Positions 62,367 to 64,000 of a stretch of 64,000 nucleotides of DNA are shown one piece after another. The stretch comes from Ficedula albicollis (taxonomy: Eukaryota > Chordata > Aves > Passeriformes > Muscicapidae), in contig NC_021700.1 in NCBI RefSeq assembly GCF_000247815.1, positions 21,282,746 through 21,346,745 on the forward strand, in the 5' to 3' direction. The position numbers and the translations under genes were made by a program. Position 1 is the first letter of the stretch. Each line of letters opens with the position of its first letter. The notes beneath the pieces are model-generated. The model did not search any database. It was not told where the DNA came from and worked only from the letters and a program-made list of their open reading frames with translations.

Positions 62367-62749
62367 GTACCGACAGCGCGATTCCGCCGGTTCGCGCCCG
62401 CTCGGCCCTGGTTCGATGGTGAAACAGCGTGTCCGACCCGCAGCCGAGGGTGTTTTTCCTCCCGGTTTAGATGGAGGCGGAGCAGGGAGCGGCCCGGCGC
62501 TCGGGCCCTGCGGCGCTCGGTGCCCGAGGGCGTGAGGCGGCGGTGGGGGCTGCTCTGCCATGGCCCGCATTCCGCAGGGTGTGCGCCTGGCGTGAGGGGC
62601 TCAGCCCGCCTGCCGCCCGTGTCAGTGCTTTGAGTAAGGCTTCAAAGAAGATGTTCAGCTAAAATTTCCTTTCCAGTTCCCCTGCTGCCTCTTTTGTTTG
62701 TTTGTTTTTCCGTAGGAGAGGATGCAGTCTTAAACTGCGCCAAGGGCGG

Positions 62750-62985
62750 TTTCGGTTGTGCGTTAGGAAGGGCGATTAGGCATCGGCATGGGCTGCCCAG
62801 GGAGGTGGTGGAATCACCGTCCCGGAGAGTGTAGACTGGACGTGGCACTTTATGGCACGGTCTATTTAACAAGGTGGTGTTCGGTTTTACGTTGGATTCC
62901 ATGATCTCGGACGTCTTTTCCAACACGGTTGATTCCGTGATTCCCCTTTGGATGGCTTTTGCCGTTTTCACCTCGTGCTTAATGT
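62750..62985 (+). mobile_element. CR1 LINE 3' end in TRAPPC13 intron 1
   Basis: Sense CR1 tail with the sequence ggctgcccagggaggtggtg gaatcaccgtcccggag near 62790 and the terminus gtcttttccaacacggttga ttccgtgattc near 62940. It is relatively CpG-rich, as might be expected beside a CpG island. Confidence 0.8.
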
Positions 62986-64000
62986 ACAACTACGAGGCTC
63001 ATCTCCTTTATTCAGGGATCACGAAGAGTGAAAATAAAATTGTGTAGGTCTCTTGCATGCCTCCAAAATTAATGTAAATTTCTCTCTAAAGTCAGGAGAG
63101 CCCTGTGAAGAATTCGTTAATTTCTGATTCATAAATGCTGCTAGTTATTTACGTGTAATAAAGACCTGGTTAGAATCTCACCTCTGCAAGCATTCTAGAT
63201 CAGAGAGGGAGATGGATAAAGGAGTGCAGGTATGAGTAATTTCAGAGACCATCTTCTTGTTTTAAAACTCTCCTGGGCAAAGTTTTTTAACGGTGTCTCC
63301 ATATGATAGTAAAATCTGTTGACCATAATTCAAAGTTCAACAAGCTCTTTTGACATACATACACACACATGAAATAAAGGCAAAAAACATGAAACATCAG
63401 TAGCTGCCAAACGCACTTTGATAGTAATTAAAAGCAAAAAGCTTTACGGGGGATCATTTTGCTTTTATAAGAAACCAGTGCCATCCTTGGTTTTGTATTG
63501 AATGTAGTCCAGGCTGTAAGTTTTGCAGAAGTGGGGAAGGTGTGGGGATTTATTTTCATTGTGACTGTATTAAACAAAATCTTGACAGAGGCAACCCTAG
63601 ATTTTTAAAATTTATTATCCCCTGTGTTACTGCTCTCCATCAGGGAATGTGAAATGATTGCAAATTTCTTGCGGAGCAGGGGGAAAGGGGGAGAAGGGTG
63701 GGAAGTAGGAGAGCAACACTCCACTTGTTTCGCTTAGGTTTCATAGCAGTGTTTGTAGTAATCTCTTCGACATTCTCCTGCATTTTATATAATCTTTGTA
63801 TGGAAGTATAAAGCCTTTGACAACCTAATAAGTTGTTTAGTTATTCCAAAAATCTAGTAAATTAAGAAATTACCAGTTCCTTAAGGATTAAAACATAGTT
63901 GCTTGTAATGCATGGAAGCTTTGAGGCTAAAACTAGATGTGTGGTTTTGATACAAAATGGAAGCAGGCAGCGTTAATTTGCCTAGAGCACTTCCCTTTTA
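62986..64000. other. TRAPPC13 intron 1, nothing further recognised
   Basis: AT-rich sequence to the right edge. No second TRAPPC13 exon, repeat family or RNA gene seen. Confidence 0.5.

Overview
The window is nuclear DNA from a bird. The evidence is many CR1 LINE fragments with bird-type 3' tails, avian-style endogenous-retrovirus LTRs, and a conserved vertebrate gene order, CENPK(-) / PPWD1(+) / TRIM23(-) / TRAPPC13(+), equivalent to human 5q12.3. That human segment corresponds to the avian Z chromosome, so a Z-linked contig is likely (inference; the species cannot be named from the sequence alone).

Layout. Positions 1 to 18343 hold the 5' part of CENPK on the minus strand: five exons encoding about 93 residues, with the rest beyond the left edge. 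Its introns are filled with CR1 and LTR fragments. At about 18.34-18.42 kb CENPK and PPWD1 are head to head, with only 76 bp between the two start codons. PPWD1 runs from 18420 to 32665 on the plus strand with eleven visible exons. One short conserved exon, expected between the first two, is not present in the sequence given. A second LTR copy and another ERV-like block sit in its largest intron. The stretch between the tail-to-tail ends of PPWD1 and TRIM23 (about 33-39.5 kb) is almost entirely one minus-strand CR1 element interrupted by a 3,668-base pure C run. TRIM23 (62047 down to 42435, minus) is complete: eleven exons, 582 residues, RING, B-boxes, coiled coil and ARF GTPase domain. Its intron between exons 2 and 3 carries a second CR1 interrupted by a 688-base C run. 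TRAPPC13 starts at 62321 on the plus strand, 273 bp from the TRIM23 start codon; only its first coding exon is in the window.

The genes are housekeeping factors of unrelated pathways: inner kinetochore (CENPK), spliceosome-associated cyclophilin (PPWD1), ubiquitin ligase/ARF-like GTPase (TRIM23) and TRAPPIII tethering (TRAPPC13). They are arranged as two divergent promoter pairs around a convergent junction.

The most unusual feature is a set of five pure poly-C tracts (70, 91, 68, 3,668 and 688 bases; about 4.6 kb, 7% of the window). All are C on the plus strand. Each sits at a pre-existing C-rich motif, and each lies either next to an exact direct duplication or in place of missing CR1 sequence. 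I regard an assembly or gap-filling artefact as the most likely explanation, with real G/C homopolymer expansion as the alternative. The missing PPWD1 exon and the exact 364-bp duplication beside the CENPK/PPWD1 promoter fit local assembly trouble in GC-rich DNA. I found no convincing new protein-coding system, CRISPR array or RNA gene.
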